Source: Cheiracanthium punctorium
Taxonomy: Eukaryota; Arthropoda; Arachnida; Araneae; Cheiracanthiidae
NCBI GenBank assembly: GCA_038373885.1
Contig: JAWZYV010013141.1
Location: 2,294,001-2,358,000, forward strand
Direction: 5' to 3'
Length of the DNA: 64,000 nt
Each line of letters begins with the position of its first letter. Position 1 is the first letter of the stretch. Both the position numbers and the translations under genes were made by a program. This document shows, one piece after another, positions 12,396 to 22,640 of the stretch. The notes below the pieces were generated by a model. The model saw only the letters and a program-made list of their open reading frames with translations, was not told the DNA's origin and did not search any database.

Positions 12396-12746
12396 TTGCT
12401 TTGTTTGGAAAGTAATGTCGTTTTTTGGAATGTCAATATTTTGCTTAGACAAAACTATTGAAGATAATAATACGAAATTCGGCATGTATGTGAGTTTTTT
12501 AGTGTAGGTGCTGGATTGGAAAGCATTTTCCAAAATTCGTAACTTACGGGGGATATGAGGCCAAAACATTCTTTTCACATATCCTGCGCGATCTCAAAGA
12601 AGAAAAGAGATATCCATCAAATTATTGCTGTAAAATACAGCCCTCGCGAACTTCGAAAAATCGATTTCAGAACATTTCAAATAGGATTCTTCATGGAGGG
12701 TAGACGTGAAAAAAGGGGAGGGTGTCCTTTTTTTTTTTTTTTTTAG
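12396..12746 (-). mobile_element. Mariner-type miniature element, partial
   Basis: This stretch matches the reverse complement of the 52,276-52,775 element over about 340 bp. Shared words include CAAAACTATTGAAG, GCATTTTCCAAAATTCGTAA and CTTTTCACATATCC. It retains one end in decayed form (TTTGGAAAGTAATGTCGTTT) and stops at a T run near 12,728-12,744. The 63-codon open frame inside is a by-product of the shared nucleotide sequence. Confidence 0.75.
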
Positions 12747-12898
12747 AAAAAAAGTATTATTTATAAAATGATCCTTTTAAAATTTAACAAATACGGGCCC
12801 TATGCCTTAGGCGCAGCTTGTTTGTAAATCAAGACTTGTTGAAAATTTGTTTGTTTGAGTTCTATATGTAAGAAAACGACCATATTTTCCGAACAAAA

Positions 12899-12913
12899 TA
12901 GTGGCGGATCCAG

Positions 12914-12944
<31 letters not shown>

Positions 12945-13170
12945 GGGGGGGGGGGGGGCTAAATTTTTAAACAAGCTTATTTCACCCAATTAAAATTTAC
13001 TATAAATAAAAATTCTAGTCTAAACCAATGTATATGCTTTTGGGAGGGGCTAAGTAATAAAATATGATCATTTTAGCTATTTAAAGTGTATAATAAAGCA
13101 GAATGTTATTCTTTAGCAATCTCTTTTGGGGGGCTGAAGCCTCCTATCCCCTCCCCTGGTTCCGCTTCTG
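12899..13170. mobile_element. hAT-type miniature element, TGGCGGATCCAG ends
   Basis: The left end TAGTGGCGGATCCAG pairs with the right end CTGGTTCCGCTTCTG as an imperfect inverted repeat. Flanks are GAACAAAA (12,891-12,898) and GAACAAAC (13,171-13,178), an 8-bp duplication with one mismatch, the hAT-superfamily length. Long T and G runs fill 12,916-12,958. A right-end fragment of the same family lies at about 31,645-31,702. Confidence 0.8.
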
Positions 13171-13178
13171 GAACAAAC

Positions 13179-13594
13179 CAGCAATTCGGAGCGGGGTGAT
13201 TGATCCGAATTTTAGTCACTGCATCAGTATTTTATTATTTGCGTTGATTATGGAGATCCATTATGCAGGAGAAAAAACTGTAGCGCTACATATCCATCCG
13301 AAGCATCTGCATGTTCTCTTCCACTCCCCTTTTTCTTTCAACTGGCTGCAGCTTTGCTTGAGTATGTATGAAACGTGAAAATATTCCCCTCGTATCTTTG
13401 GAGGTCTGGGTTTATACCGATTGTTGTTTACATCTCATATTCCCAAGAATGAACAACATATCAGTCGTATCGGTAATCCTTGACTTTCTTACTTCTTTGT
13501 AAGATGCAAAAGGAATAACTACATCGTGATTTTCTTCTGAATCTATCCTGAACTACAGTGATTTTCTTCGTTATTCGAAAAATTTCGGTATTCA
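13179..13594. other. No gene recognised
   Basis: A 91-codon open frame at 13,103-13,378 straddles the transposon edge, has no motif and is taken as chance. Confidence 0.35.
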
Positions 13595-14400
13595 GATTTT
13601 GACCGTCTCTATAAATTTTTTAAAGAATTCAATTGCACTAACGACTCGGAAAAAAATTATGAATGTCTTTTTATAATTTGTACTGTGAACTATTACAAAC
13701 GATTAACCTATAGGAATTACGGAAAACACCAAGAAAAAAATTCTAACGTGCGGAATTTTGCAGTTTCCTCCGAATAGGTAAAAATCCGGCCCATTTTTAA
13801 AGTTGATTTTTGTGCTTAAGAATTTTTCCTGCAAGTTACTTGAGACATACAGGTTGACTGTTAATTTTAGTCCATAATTCATTGCGCGAAGAAACATTAT
13901 TAATCTTTCCGAGTGTTTAACCCTCTAACGCGCAGTGTTCCCGCTCTGGAAACACCAAACTCCGACGTTTTGACTGTTGCCAGTCACAAAGAATAGAATT
14001 GATTTCTATAAAAATAGTTGCGAGTGACATAGCTCCACGAGATTCCTTTACTTTTTAGCACGTCATTTCCCGTAAAAAAAAAAATGGTCACGATTACTTT
14101 TAACAGCACTGACAAGTGCTGAGAAATGGAAGAATGCGAGAACAGCTGCATAGATTGCCCAATGCTCAAAAAAGGGCAACCGCTGCCATCGCTCGACTTA
14201 ACTACCAGCAAGATAGCGGACGATCGAAACGTTCATCGCGTGCCACAGATCTAGAGACCCTTTTTTGACGCATCTGGCTGTGCACAGCCAGATGGCAACA
14301 GCTGTCATTTCTCCAGCATTGGGAAAGCGTTGCGCCTCAAAGGGTTAACGCTTTTTTTAAGCTGTTCAAGCCCTTTGACGACGATCGCTCTAATGTTGTT
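13595..14400 (+). repeat. R-family repeat split by a P1 element
   Basis: R sequence runs from about 13,595 to GAGTGTTTAA at 13,920 and resumes at 14,345 with TTAA, then AAGCTGTTCAAGCCC and GACGACGATCGCTC. In uninterrupted R copies (about 37,880 and 21,895) GAGTGTTTAACATC is continuous. The interruption therefore marks insertion of the P1 element at TTAA. Confidence 0.8.
13921..14344 (+). mobile_element. P1 element: piggyBac-type, 424 bp
   Basis: TTAA flanks both sides (13,917-13,920 and 14,345-14,348). The ends are CCCTCTAACGCGCAGTG and, inverted, CCCTTTGAGGCGCAACG. TTAA duplications with CCC ends are typical of piggyBac-like elements. The body contains CACGTCATTTCCCGTAAA, GGGCAACCGCTGCC, TAGCGGACGATCGAAACG and an internal inverted repeat around CAGCTGGCTGTGC-type sequence. 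No transposase is encoded. Confidence 0.85.
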
Positions 14401-14623
14401 TTGTGTGAACAAAATCAAATGTAATAAAAATTAAAAATTTTAGGCGGTGTTCTACTGCCAACTTATTTTTCTACAAGAATGCAACACCTACTTGTTAATT
14501 TAAAAAAAAAATATTCAGCAATTTTTATTTTCTCCATTTATACATATTGCCATTTATGTCAGGAGATAAAGTATGAAGATAGAACATTTTTAAGGATGGA
14601 AAAAAATGATTTTTGTAACAAAA
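14401..14623. other. Short unassigned interval
   Basis: AT-rich sequence between the R repeat and the Helitron. No feature seen. Confidence 0.4.
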
Positions 14624-15796
14624 TCTATATAAATAAAACAGAGTGTAAACTGTCCGTTTGTCTGTCTGTCTGTCTGTGTCTCGCGTAGCTCCGAAACGGG
14701 TAATCGTAGACCTGCCAAATTTTGTACGGAAATTCTCCAAGACGGGTCTCGACACACCTCGAAGCGATTTTTTCGAAATTCGAATTAGAAAATGTTTTGT
14801 TTTATGTTTTGTCCGATTTTTAGCGATTTTTCTTGCGTAATACATAATAACGCCGGTAATTGCACTCGCAAGAAAACGATATTTACATCATTGTATAGAG
14901 GAGAAAATTTTCTTTTAAAAACTGTTTGTTCGGACTGTGTAACATAATTTGCAGATTTTTGGGAATTTTTCAAATAAAATTAAATTTGACGCTGACTTTC
15001 GTAAAATATTTTTAAAACTGCTGCATCTTGAATTCTATCTGTCATAACTTTTTTGTATTTGGGCAAAAAACGGAGCACAGAATTCTCTCACTTTTAAAAG
15101 AAGAACGGAGGAAAAATATAAATTAGGAGAATTTTTACGAATTTTTAAGTAAAGAAGGATTTTCATTTCAGTAGCACCTGCTTATGAGTTTCGGTTTGAT
15201 ATCTTGCGGTTTGGTTGTCATGGATACAGTAACAATGATTAAAATTGCCAGTTGAAAAAAATAAATAAAAACGGGTCCCGCGAGCAGACGATTTCTTTGC
15301 TTGGCTCGATTTCCTTTTATAAATACTGGATTTATTTGCGAGAAGAAAAATTAAACTGAGAAAAACAATTTTAAAGCCTTTATAAATAGCGCAGTCTTAT
15401 CTCTTATCTCTTTTATTTTTGTAAAGGGTTGCAAGAGAGGGTGACGTATTTTTAAAATTAAAAAAATGTCCATTTCATGTCGTGTCTGAGGTATTTAACG
15501 CTAAAACGTGAACCTATAAGACAGCATGTCTGAGGAAATAAGACATTTTGAAAGTGAGAAGTTCACTGCAAACGGTCCATTTTCACTTTTTTGATACCGA
15601 ATGATGCTGACATAGGTTTTTTTTTTGTGTCATTATATTGAAATGATCTCAGGTTATTACATATATGACGCAAATTTTAAGTCAAGAGTGAAATAATTTT
15701 GCTTTTTCTAGATTCCACATCACTGGAATTAATTCGAATTACACATGTGAGGAAATTTTTCGTTTCCTACCGTGCGAAGAACGGGCACGCAGCTAG
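14624..15796 (+). mobile_element. Non-autonomous Helitron, 1.17 kb
   Basis: The 5' end is TCTATATAAATAAAACAG followed by a TCTGTCTGTCTG run, a frequent Helitron beginning. The 3' end is CCGTGCGAAGAACGGGCACG, which can form a short GC hairpin, then CAGCTAG and a T. Helitrons start with TC, end with a hairpin and CTRR, and insert between A and T. Here the 5' neighbour is A and the 3' neighbour is T. No Rep or helicase coding is present, so it would depend on an autonomous relative. The 106-codon minus-strand open frame at 14,525-14,845 is fortuitous. Confidence 0.85.
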
Positions 15797-16489
15797 TATT
15801 TAATAAATTTTAAAAAAAAAAGATTTTCAAACAATTAAAAAGTATAATCGAAAATGCGGGTGCATGCGAAGTTTCAGGAGGTAGGAAGTGAGTTTTTGGC
15901 ATCCAAATTTTGAAAAGTACGATGTGTGCTGTAAAATCTTATAAAAGTTGGACAAAAATACCTTTTATCAAGTATGGTAACAGAAGTTCCAAAAAAAAAA
16001 AAAAAAATGTTTGAATACTGTAATTGAAGCATTCTTCAGCTTGCTTCAAATATGAGCTGCAATTTTTTATCGACTAATAGGGTGCAAAGGCGCAACAGGT
16101 GTGGAGTTATTTACCATACTTTACTTTACTTAATATATGAACGTTACGGCTAAATAAGAGAAAGAAAACAAAAATAACACTAACAGATGGAAGAGCGGTT
16201 TTGTCGTTTTACAAATAACTCGAAGCGCCTGTCATGAGCTGTACATTCCTGGGATGGTTGGAGAATCGGAGATACTGCTAGCGAGCCGGCTTGTACACTG
16301 CTCTGAAAAGTTGGTTGAAATATTTGGAGTGACTCGAATTGTTCCAACGGGTTGAAGAGGGAGGGGAAGGGAATCATGTGACAAGCTTCTCGAAATTGCT
16401 TTTCTTTTAAGAAAATTACTTGGACGAATTTATTAAGCGGAGTTTGCATGTACTGTGAGATTTTTAAGAAAACGGCGATTTAATTTTTA
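15797..16489. other. No gene recognised
   Basis: The stretch contains A runs at 15,814 and 15,992 and one 89-codon open frame on the minus strand (16,180-16,449) without motif. Confidence 0.35.
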
Positions 16490-16592
16490 GGTTGACCCTT
16501 TGAAGCACCACGTTTTCACATTCATTTAGAAGACCAACTGAGTAGGCTGCCCAGCGCTGAAAAAGCGCGGCCGTTGGTTGCTATTGATCAGT
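16490..16592 (+). repeat. Diverged P1 fragment
   Basis: TTGACCCTTTGAAGCACCAC, then CCCAGCGCTGAAAAAGCGCG and GCCGTTGGTTGC, matches P1 order with many changes. It abuts the next P1 copy. Confidence 0.55.
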
Positions 16593-16876
16593 TTAACCCT
16601 TAAACGCGCAGTGTTCCCGCTCTGGTAACACCAAACTCTGACGTTTGGACTGTTGCCAGTCACGAAGAATAGATTTGATTTCTATAAAAATAGTTGCGAT
16701 CGACATAGCTCCACGAGAATCCTTTACTTTTTAGCACGTCATTTCCCGTAAAGTGATTGTCACGATTATTTTTAACAGCACTGACATCTGCTGAAAAAAG
16801 GAAGAATGCGAGAACAGCTGGATAGATTGCCCAATGCTGAAAAAAGGGCAGCCGTTGCCATCGCTCGACTTAACCG

Positions 16877-17345
16877 TTTAACATGCCTATTAACGTGCCC
16901 ATAACCCATTAACGTGCACCCATTTATGCCTAGTGTCCCTTTTTTGGGGCGGCATTTTCGCTATCAGTCGAAAACGTGATTAATTTTTCCTAGGCTTTAT
17001 TCGCGAGCCTCAACTCCACAAAATATTTCAACTTGACCAATTCGAATGAATTTTTATGCATAATGATTTTAATAGAAATCATTCCTTGTTCAAGAATTGA
17101 TATCGGGAAAATTATCTATTATTGCTGGCAGAGCTGCCAAGTCTCCGGCTTTTTTCGAGAGATTTCCCACCACTAATTTTTACTTACAAATTTATACTTA
17201 AAATAACTCCAAATATCTAATGTAAAATAAAACTGTTTAAAAATTGTGGTGGGAAATGTCCCGGAAAAAGCCGGACACTTTGCAGCTCTGTGCTGGTGTT
17301 AGCAAACATCGAAGAAAGTCGCAAAAATATCTGGCCACAAATAGG
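16877..17345 (-). mobile_element. P2 element: TTAA type, nested in P1
   Basis: Read on the minus strand it starts CCTATTTGTGGCCAGATATT and continues TTTGCGACTTTCTTCGATG. This is the P2 order seen at 38.6, 59.1 and 61.3 kb. Its plus-strand left end has three degenerate CCCATTAACGTGC-like words, suggesting growth of the terminus. TTAA lies at both junctions. Confidence 0.8.
17129..17290. mobile_element. 162-bp palindromic miniature element nested in P2
   Basis: The ends are CAGAGCTGCCAAGTCTCCGG and, inverted, CAGAGCTGCAAAGTGTCCGG. The inverted arms extend about 45 bp to TTTCCCACCAC. TGCTGG precedes (17,123-17,128) and follows (17,291-17,296). The uninterrupted P2 at 61,332-61,352 reads, inverted, ATTACTGCTGGTGTTAGC, which is the empty site. 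CAG ends suggest hAT or a relative. The 6-bp direct repeat is shorter than the usual 8 bp, so the superfamily is uncertain. Confidence 0.8.
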
Positions 17346-17472
17346 TTAACTACCAGCAAGATGGCGGACGATTGAAACATTCATCGCGTACCACAGATCT
17401 AGAGACATTTTTTGACGCAGCTGGCTGTGCCTTTTTTTAGTATTGGGAACGGGTTGCGCCTCAAAGGGTTAA

Positions 17473-17750
17473 CCCATTGAAGTGCACCAATTTTTCAATG
17501 CTGAAAAAAGTGCAGTCGTTGCCATCCCATCGCTCGATTTAACTACCAGAAATATGGATGTCGATCGAATCGTCTAGAGCTAAAGCACATTTTTGACACA
17601 GCTGGCTGTGCGACGCCGCACTGCCAGCTGCGTCAAAAATGTCCTTTAGCTCTGTGACACGCGATGGACGATTCGATCGACCGCAATATTACTGGTAGTT
17701 AAATCAAGTGATGGCAACAACTGCACTTTTTCGGCATTGTGCAGTTTGTC
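17473..17750. mobile_element. P1-derived palindrome (fold-back)
   Basis: Starting directly after TTAA with CCCATTGAAGTGCACC, an arm (about 17,490-17,612) and its inverted partner (about 17,620-17,742) match over about 120 bp. Both contain AACTACCAG, GTCGATCGAATCGTC and GACRCAGCTGGC. The other P1 copies carry only the beginning of such a second arm. Confidence 0.8.
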
Positions 17751-18194
17751 TAGTTTTTTCTAGCAGATGCCGGCACTGATAAAAGTGATTATTACACCAA
17801 TTTTACACGACCTTTGACGGGAAATCGTGTTCTTAATAGAACAGGATTGTCATGTAACTATGTACTCCTTAAATATTTTATTGAAATCGCATTTATCCTT
17901 CGTGAATCATAGTCAAAACGTCTGAGGCTGAGCTGTGCACTCAAGGCAAGTACACTGCGCATTAAAGAGTTGACTACCAGCAGCATGGCGGTCGAATAGC
18001 TCATCTGGAGCCACAGAGCTGATGAAGTTTTTTGACACAGCTGGCTGCGCGGCCGAACAGGGGTATGAAATATTGTCATGCTTGAATATTTTTATGTGAG
18101 AGCGCAACGTAGAAAAATTCATGCTAATAAGGAAATTTCAGAGTGGGGGATATGTATACCGATATCCGCCCTCTTGACTGCGACCCTGCAGACA

Positions 18195-19070
18195 GGTAAA
18201 CCCGTTTCATTATCCACTCCAACTAATCTTGCTTGGTGATGACGACATTCAGTGTAAATGCAGTAAAACTTACGTGAAAGAGTGAAAGTGTGATGAAAAA
18301 ATTTTTGAATGTCCCTGTTCTTACGACCGCATCTGAAAAAAGTTTCTGAGTGTATATTAAATTTAGAAAAAAATATTTAAATTACGTTCAGAAACCAATA
18401 ATATTTTCTATCGGAAAAAAAATCACCTTTGGAAACTAATAAAGGTTCTTTTTTATTTGGGGGAGGGGGGGATATCCTGCGTTTACAAAACGCAAAATAT
18501 TAAACTGCTTTTCTTTCACTTAATCAAAATGAATGAATAACATTTAAGTAAACTTAGATAACTTAGAAATTTATACAACCAGAAATTAGGCAAAATATTT
18601 TTTGTTTAAAAAAAAACACACGGTTGCATGTTCTTGCATTTAAATCTAGTTGATAAAATGACATGTCATGCGATTCCTTTCTCTTTTGCCGGAAAGGATC
18701 AAAACAAGTTTCACAAAATAGTAGATAAATGTTACGAGGCCTGGTATGCACATAAGCCGAAAACAATATGTTCTTTCGCATCAGAAAATGTTTATGCTCC
18801 CCGGTTTCCGTTCAGATTCTGCTGTGCATGGCTCCAACCTCATCAGACTTCGTAGCGGCTAGAGGCGGTATCTGAAGGCTTTATTTTGATTTGTTAGTTA
18901 TTTCATTCGTATATTTGAAGATTGGGAGAGGCGGTAAAGAAAAAAATATATAAATAACGAAGACTACAATGCGCTTGATTTTAGTCAAACTGGTGTCTTT
19001 AATTAGATCAAATAAAGTTAAAAACATAAATACGGATTCTGGGTTCGAAAACTTTTTCCAGAACGAAATA
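18195..19070 (+). repeat. Alpha repeat, copy 1
   Basis: It begins TATCCACTCCAACTAATCTT and contains CATTCAGTGTAAATGC, GGATATCCTGCGTTT, ACATTTAAGTAAAC and a GATTGGGAGAGGCGG block. Paralogues lie at about 25.87, 26.95, 29.64, 32.51 and 33.60 kb. No coding function is supported. Confidence 0.8.
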
Positions 19071-19480
19071 CAGTGTAACCTCCCAAATTGGACAACCTCA
19101 TATCTTTGACACCCCCCTAAGATGCACACTTTTCTAGGGAACAAACTTGTTCATAATATAGAAGTATAACTCTATGAGTTGGACATCTCTGAGAGTTGGA
19201 TACTTCTTGAAGGAACCGAAGGTGTCCAGCTTACGGAGGCTTCACAGCACACAGTTCACATCACAACACATTATTTAGAGATATTCGGCCCGACCAGTGG
19301 CCGAAAGCGTAGCGCTCAGAACCAGGAGACGGACTCTGAAAGTTGGATACTTCTTGAAGGAACCGAAGGTGTCCTGCTTACGGAGGTTTCTCAGAACAGA
19401 GTTCACATCACAACACAATTATTCAGAGATCTTCGGCCCGACCAGTGGCGCAACGTGTAGTGCTCAAAACTGGGAGACGG
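19070..19480 (+). repeat. pogo/Tigger-like fragment with tandem duplication
   Basis: CAGTGTAACCTCCCAAATTG resembles the CAGT(N)GAACCTC ends of pogo/Tigger elements. The following segment from GAGAGTTGGATACTTCTTGA is duplicated in tandem (about 19,190-19,335 and 19,336-19,480). Unit 2 has only one copy (about 30,585-30,728), so the duplication arose after the two units separated. Confidence 0.65.
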
Positions 19481-19625
19481 AAGGTGCCAGATTCAAAACC
19501 AGGTCGCATCCGCCGGTCGAACCGTTCGGAGTTTTCCCTAGTTTCTCCCGAAACTTAGTGTAAATACGCGTAAGGACCCGTTAGAAAGACGCTAAGGAGG
19601 GCACCTCATCCATAGGCCTAGATAC
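19432..19625 (+). mobile_element. SINE-like element, unit 1 copy
   Basis: The head CCAGTGGCGCAACGTGTAG resembles an A box and CCAGATTCAAAACCAGG a degraded B box. The body has CGTTCGGAGTTTTCCC, AATACGCGTAAGGACCC and AGAAAGACGC, which parallel the SINE body at 9.6 kb. The element is shared with unit 2 (30,678-30,880) and so predates the duplication. Confidence 0.65.
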
Positions 19626-20179
19626 TAGAGATGAAACGGGCTCAGCCCGAGCCCGAAAGCCCGAGCCCGGGCCCGAACCGGGCTCGGGCTCTGTAATTCA
19701 CAATTGTGTTCGCGCTCGGGCGGGCTCGGGCTCGTGAAAAATTTTTCTTTTATTGAACATACTGCTTGAAACAGATTTTAAAAAGTGATTCATGAGGAAA
19801 ACAAAAGTACTTATAAAAAAAAATAAATCAATAAAAATAGCGGTACGGGCGCCTAGAAGGTGTGTGAAGCTCTTTGAGTATTTTAGAACGGCGGTTTATA
19901 TTCCTTAGTTAGTCATGAGATCCTACATTTTTTTATAAAGGATGGATACAAAGAATTAGAAAGTGCATTGGGAGTTTGCAACTCTATTTGTCTTTAATTT
20001 GCACAAACTATAAAATTTATTGTATTCTATCAATGAAGTAATTGAATTTTTTGTTTTTTATCTTTAGCTGAAATTTCGGGCTCGGGCTCCGACTTCAATA
20101 ATATTGCTCGGGCTCGGATTAAAAGTCCTCGGTCTCGAGTGGGCTCGGGCTTCAAAAAATGAGCCCGAACTCATTTCTA
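19626..20179. mobile_element. hAT-type element with GGGCTCG subterminal arrays
   Basis: It is 554 bp long. The ends are TAGAGATGAAACGGGCTC and, inverted, TAGAAATGAGTTCGGGCTC. CTAGATAC flanks both sides (19,618-19,625 and 20,180-20,187), a perfect 8-bp duplication. Unit 2 at about 30,862-30,880 reads CCTAGATCCCACGTGTGG, the empty site. Both ends are packed with GGGCTC/GAGCCC words. In hAT elements subterminal repeats bind transposase. Older copies lie at about 25.49-25.86 and 32.16-32.50 kb. Confidence 0.9.
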
Positions 20180-20490
20180 CTAGATACCTCGTGTGGATAT
20201 TTGGCCTTAATTCCCCAGCATCAGAGATCTTCGCACAGTACGTTCACTAAGACGTTCGATTTCAAAATGATAAGATAAGATGAAATCAACATTTTTAAGA
20301 TATAGAATTTTTTCTGCTTACATCAAAGAAATTTCGCAACGCAATAAAAATAGATTCCGACATGACACAAACGCCTCAACGTGTGACATAGACGAATCCC
20401 TCTTGCCTGTCACACGACAAAAGCGAGAGTGCGACATTTTCAGCTCCGTATATTCTGATGGGCAGGAACGGAAAGAATCGGATATACCGT

Positions 20491-21332
20491 CGAACCAACA
20501 CCTCCTTTATATTGAAAGCCTAACAACTGACACTTTGATGTCAGCACTATCCCTTCAAGTAATGACGTCATCACGTTTTACTTTCACAAAGGAAAACTAT
20601 TTAAATTTTCTGGTAATTCTACAAATATTAGAAAATATCTGAAATAAAAAATTAAAATTATTAGGTTGTAACGAAAGTTTCCCGCCACCTCAAACATCGT
20701 CAGCAAACAGTTCGCGTTGGCGCATTTGCTCATATTTTGTCAAACGATTTTTCGCATTTGGAAGAAAGAGACTTACTTTATAACACTATGGTGTGAAATC
20801 TGTAAAAAATATAGTTATCATTAAGTACAAGGTGACTCAAATGACACTGTCACTCTAGAGGATTAGAACCATCATTTACTTACAGTTGTGTTGCAAAAAG
20901 TCAGCTACAGAATATCAACGAATTATGAGTACAGCTTTAAGTACTATTGTTGTATCATGTGACACGGTGCAGGTTTGATACCGAAAGTTCATAAACAGTT
21001 ATCTAAGGAGTTAGAAGTGAGTTTTTCAGGTAGATTTGGCGGAAAACTTTCGTTACAACCTGATAAAATACCTTTCTCATACAAAATTGTTCATTTCAAT
21101 CTATTTCTTTATCATAATATCAATTAGTCGTGGTTAAAAACTGCCATTTGTCATAAAATTATATTTTTTATCTCAAATTATTAAAATATTGTTATTCATG
21201 AGTAAATTCACCAGGAACTTTTTACAGTTTCATTTTGTGAAAATAAAAATTTTAAAAGTAGGCTTAACCATGACGCCAAAGTTTGGTGACGTAAGAGTTG
21301 TTAGGCTTTCTTTATCTAGGAGGTTTTGGTCG
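20491..21332. mobile_element. Fold-back element FB1 with a mariner MITE inside
   Basis: The ends CCAACACCTCCTTTATATTG and, inverted, CCAAAACCTCCTAGATAAAG continue as inverted arms through GAAAGCCTAACAACT and a CTTTGRCGTCA block. ACCGT occurs at both edges. It is absent from the collinear place in unit 2 (about 31,165). Related elements are FB2 (22.3-25.5 kb) and FB3 (31.7-32.16 kb). Confidence 0.75.
20661..21063. mobile_element. 403-bp mariner-type MITE
   Basis: The ends TTAGGTTGTAACGAAAGTTT and, inverted, TCAGGTTGTAACGAAAGTTT match over about 26 bp with two mismatches, and TA flanks both sides. FB2 (about 25,298-25,312) and FB3, inverted, read TTAAAATTAAAATACC with no insert, which gives the exact empty site. 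No transposase is encoded. Confidence 0.9.
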
Positions 21333-21333
21333 A

Positions 21334-21422
21334 ACCGTGTTTACTCGCATAATATTCGCACCTAGACTTTCACCATGAAAAATTATCAAAAAAAGTGCGA
21401 CTGTTACGCGAGTAAACACGGT
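21334..21422. mobile_element. Q-family palindromic MITE, short form
   Basis: The arms ACCGTGTTTACTCGC and, inverted, the same 15 bases continue with TAATATTCGCAC against TAACAGTCGCAC. The collinear copy in unit 2 (31,171-31,355) is longer, with extra internal sequence, so this copy has lost its middle. The superfamily is not certain. Confidence 0.75.
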
Positions 21423-21975
21423 ATTTTCTGTTCGTGTGGTGTTTCCGATACAAAGGAGTCCAGGCTTTAGATGCAACTGCCATAAATGTCATCCGACGCA
21501 GCACAGGGAAATCAATTGAATGATAACCCGGTTTTACAAAGATGCAGAGCTGCAGCCCTCTGCATTTGTTCTTTTTGGAAATCATCACACTTTTGAAACA
21601 CTTTTCAAAAAGCTCAACTGCGCTGAAAACTCTGAAAAAATTTAGAATGTCTCTTTACAAATTGTACTATGAACTCTTACAAAGTATGAGCCTACGAGTT
21701 ACGAAACACTCAGGGGAAAATGCTTAAAATACCGAATTTTGCAATGTTTCTCTGAACAGATAACTCCACGGCTCATTTTGATATCGAATTTTATGCTTAT
21801 GAATTTTTTCTGAATGTTGGATGAGACATACAGCTTTACTGTTAGTATTAGCCCATTGTGTGTTGGGTGAAGAAGCATTATTAATATTTTCGAGTTATTA
21901 ACATCATTACATTTGTTTTTAAAGCTGTTCAAAAGTCCTGTGATGGCAATAGCTCTTCAGGTGGAACACCCTTAA
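21423..21975 (+). repeat. R-family repeat with 5' flank
   Basis: The R block starts near 21,575 (GGAAATCATCACACTTTTGA) and ends near GAACACCCTTAA at about 21,975. Its beginning is collinear with unit 2 to about 31,640, where unit 2 breaks off. A run of AAAT units follows at 22,052-22,078. Confidence 0.7.
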
Positions 21976-22548
21976 CCATACATGGTAAATCCCTTAATGC
22001 CGTTCTTAAAATGTTCTTCCAACAGGAAATTTCCTTTTTTTCTTTCTTTAAAAATAAATAAATAAATAAATAAATAAAATTGCCCGACGTGTTCATTTGT
22101 TTAGACCTTCAGTCATTAAACAAAGTCTCTGAAAATGGTTGCCATAATGTAATCGAGACTTGCTTGTTTCAGACAGGAAGGGTCATATTACCATGCTTGA
22201 ATACTTTTACAGGAGAGCACAATGTAAAAGCTCAGAGGACATTTTGTGGACGAGGAACCTACCCGATATCCGAACTCTAGGCTGCGCCCTTGCAGACAGG
22301 TAACACAGACGAGATGGGCAAAGCCTCCCAGATATAGAAAGCCTTACAACTCCTATGTCACCAAGCTAGAGATGGCCAATGATTCAATGAGTCGAATCAG
22401 TGATTCGAATCTTGGTACTGAGTGGCTCAGTCTTTACACTCACTCTCTACTGATTCGAATCTCAAGCCCTCAAGGGAAATACATTCCAAGTGCAAAGGGA
22501 AGAAAAACTTATTTTCCCTTTGCCCTTCCCAGAGATTTTCCCTTACTC

Positions 22549-22640
22549 TTTCAACTCTTTTCGACTCTTTACGACTCTTTTCGACTCTTTTCGACACTTT
22601 ACGACTCTTTTCGACTCTTTTCGACTCTTTACGACTCTGA
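22549..22640 (+). repeat. CGACTCTTTT-type simple tandem repeat
   Basis: About nine units alternate CGACTCTTTT, CGACTCTTTA and CGACACTTTA. They are built from the same GAGTCG word (inverted) that marks the element's ends. Confidence 0.85.

Larger units (their letters stand above)
16597..17468 (+). mobile_element. P1 element carrying nested insertions
   Basis: TTAA at 16,593-16,596 and 17,469-17,472 bounds it, with ends CCCTTAAACGCGCAGTG and GTTGCGCCTCAAAGGG. The P1 sequence CGCTCGACTTAACTACCAGC is split at its internal TTAA: the left half ends at about 16,876 and the right half resumes at about 17,346. Removing the insert restores the sequence seen intact at 14,190 and 44,010. Confidence 0.85.

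Noticed and set aside
14624..15796. Structured RNA at the CCGTGCGAAGAACGGGCACG hairpin
   Set aside because: The hairpin sits directly before CTAG at the end of an element that starts with TC, which is the Helitron 3' terminus.
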